NCBI GenBank assembly: GCA_027297485.1
Contig: JAPUHZ010000196.1
Coordinates: forward strand, 1-5,293
Direction of reading: 5' to 3'
Origin: Deltaproteobacteria bacterium
GTDB taxonomy: Bacteria; Desulfobacterota_B; Binatia; UBA9968
Length of the DNA: 5,293 bases
The position numbers and the translations under genes were made by a program. The notes beneath the pieces were generated by a model. That model saw only the letters and a program-made list of their open reading frames with translations, was not told the DNA's origin and searched no databases. Shown here piece by piece: positions 5,136 to 5,293 of this stretch; positions within the stretch are counted from its first letter, which is position 1, and the number at the start of each line of letters is the position of its first letter.

Positions 5136-5293
5136 TTATGCGATCTCGGCTACAGGCAATACGTTGAAATACGCCGTATCGGGTGTCTGCCCCATATGTG
5201 CCCGATGTGGGCGACGGGTATTGTAGAATTCAAACTACCGTTTCAGCCCCTGTTTGACATCACTCGGTGTCTCATAGGCATGCAAGTATATGT
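5136..5293 (-). pseudogene. IS3-family transposase (OrfB) C-terminal remnant with in-frame stop
   Basis: Read from the window edge on the minus strand, the frame gives IYLHAYETPSDVKQGLKR, then an in-frame TAG (5237-5235). It continues FEFYNTRRPHRAHMGQTP and DTAYFNVLPVAEIA to a TAA (5138-5136). The YNTRRPH...QTPDxAYF pattern is the hallmark end of the rve-type integrase domain in IS3-family OrfB transposases. The TAG falls where the family has an aromatic residue, usually Tyr (R-Y-xx-FYN), so a single base change has probably broken it. The catalytic DDE residues would lie upstream, outside the window. The remnant is unlikely to be active unless the stop is a sequencing error. It marks past insertion beside the deaminase. 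Confidence 0.85.

Overview
The window looks like chromosomal DNA of a Gram-negative (diderm) bacterium of moderate GC content, judged by eye at a little over 50%. The diderm inference rests on a lipobox-bearing envelope hydrolase of the PldB family and a MarC-type inner-membrane protein. The phylum cannot be fixed from the sequence alone. An environmental lineage such as Nitrospirota or a deltaproteobacterium-like group is a guess only.

Layout. Positions 1-219 hold the C-terminal end of a MarC-family membrane protein. Its first 44 bases are a perfect inverted copy of bases 113-156, which looks like a fold-back junction at a contig end. Positions 300-536 are the 3' end of a second, broken adenosine deaminase gene. 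Its downstream flank (to about 635) is also duplicated behind the intact deaminase, at about 4623-4961. Positions 741-1856 (+) encode a PldB-like lysophospholipase predicted to be a lipoprotein. Converging on it, 1883-3199 (-) encodes a concentrative nucleoside transporter (CNT/NupC family) with an altered substrate-site motif. A 424-base divergent intergenic region (3200-3623) follows. Then 3624-5012 (+) encodes a long adenosine deaminase, whose last ~50 residues appear to be a frameshift artefact of a C8 tract. The window ends in the decayed 3' end of an IS3-family transposase on the minus strand (5136-5293).

How the genes work together. The transporter and the deaminase form a plausible divergent nucleoside-salvage pair: uptake of (deoxy)adenosine, then deamination to (deoxy)inosine. 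The lysophospholipase and MarC-like genes have no obvious role in that pathway. The ~340-bp direct repeat, the truncated deaminase copy, the transposase remnant and the fold-back end mark a locus with a history of duplication and rearrangement.

I see no CRISPR array, RNA gene, phage module or clear novel defence system. The most informative signals are the paired deaminase copies, which reveal the C-tract frameshift, and the divergent CNT motif.
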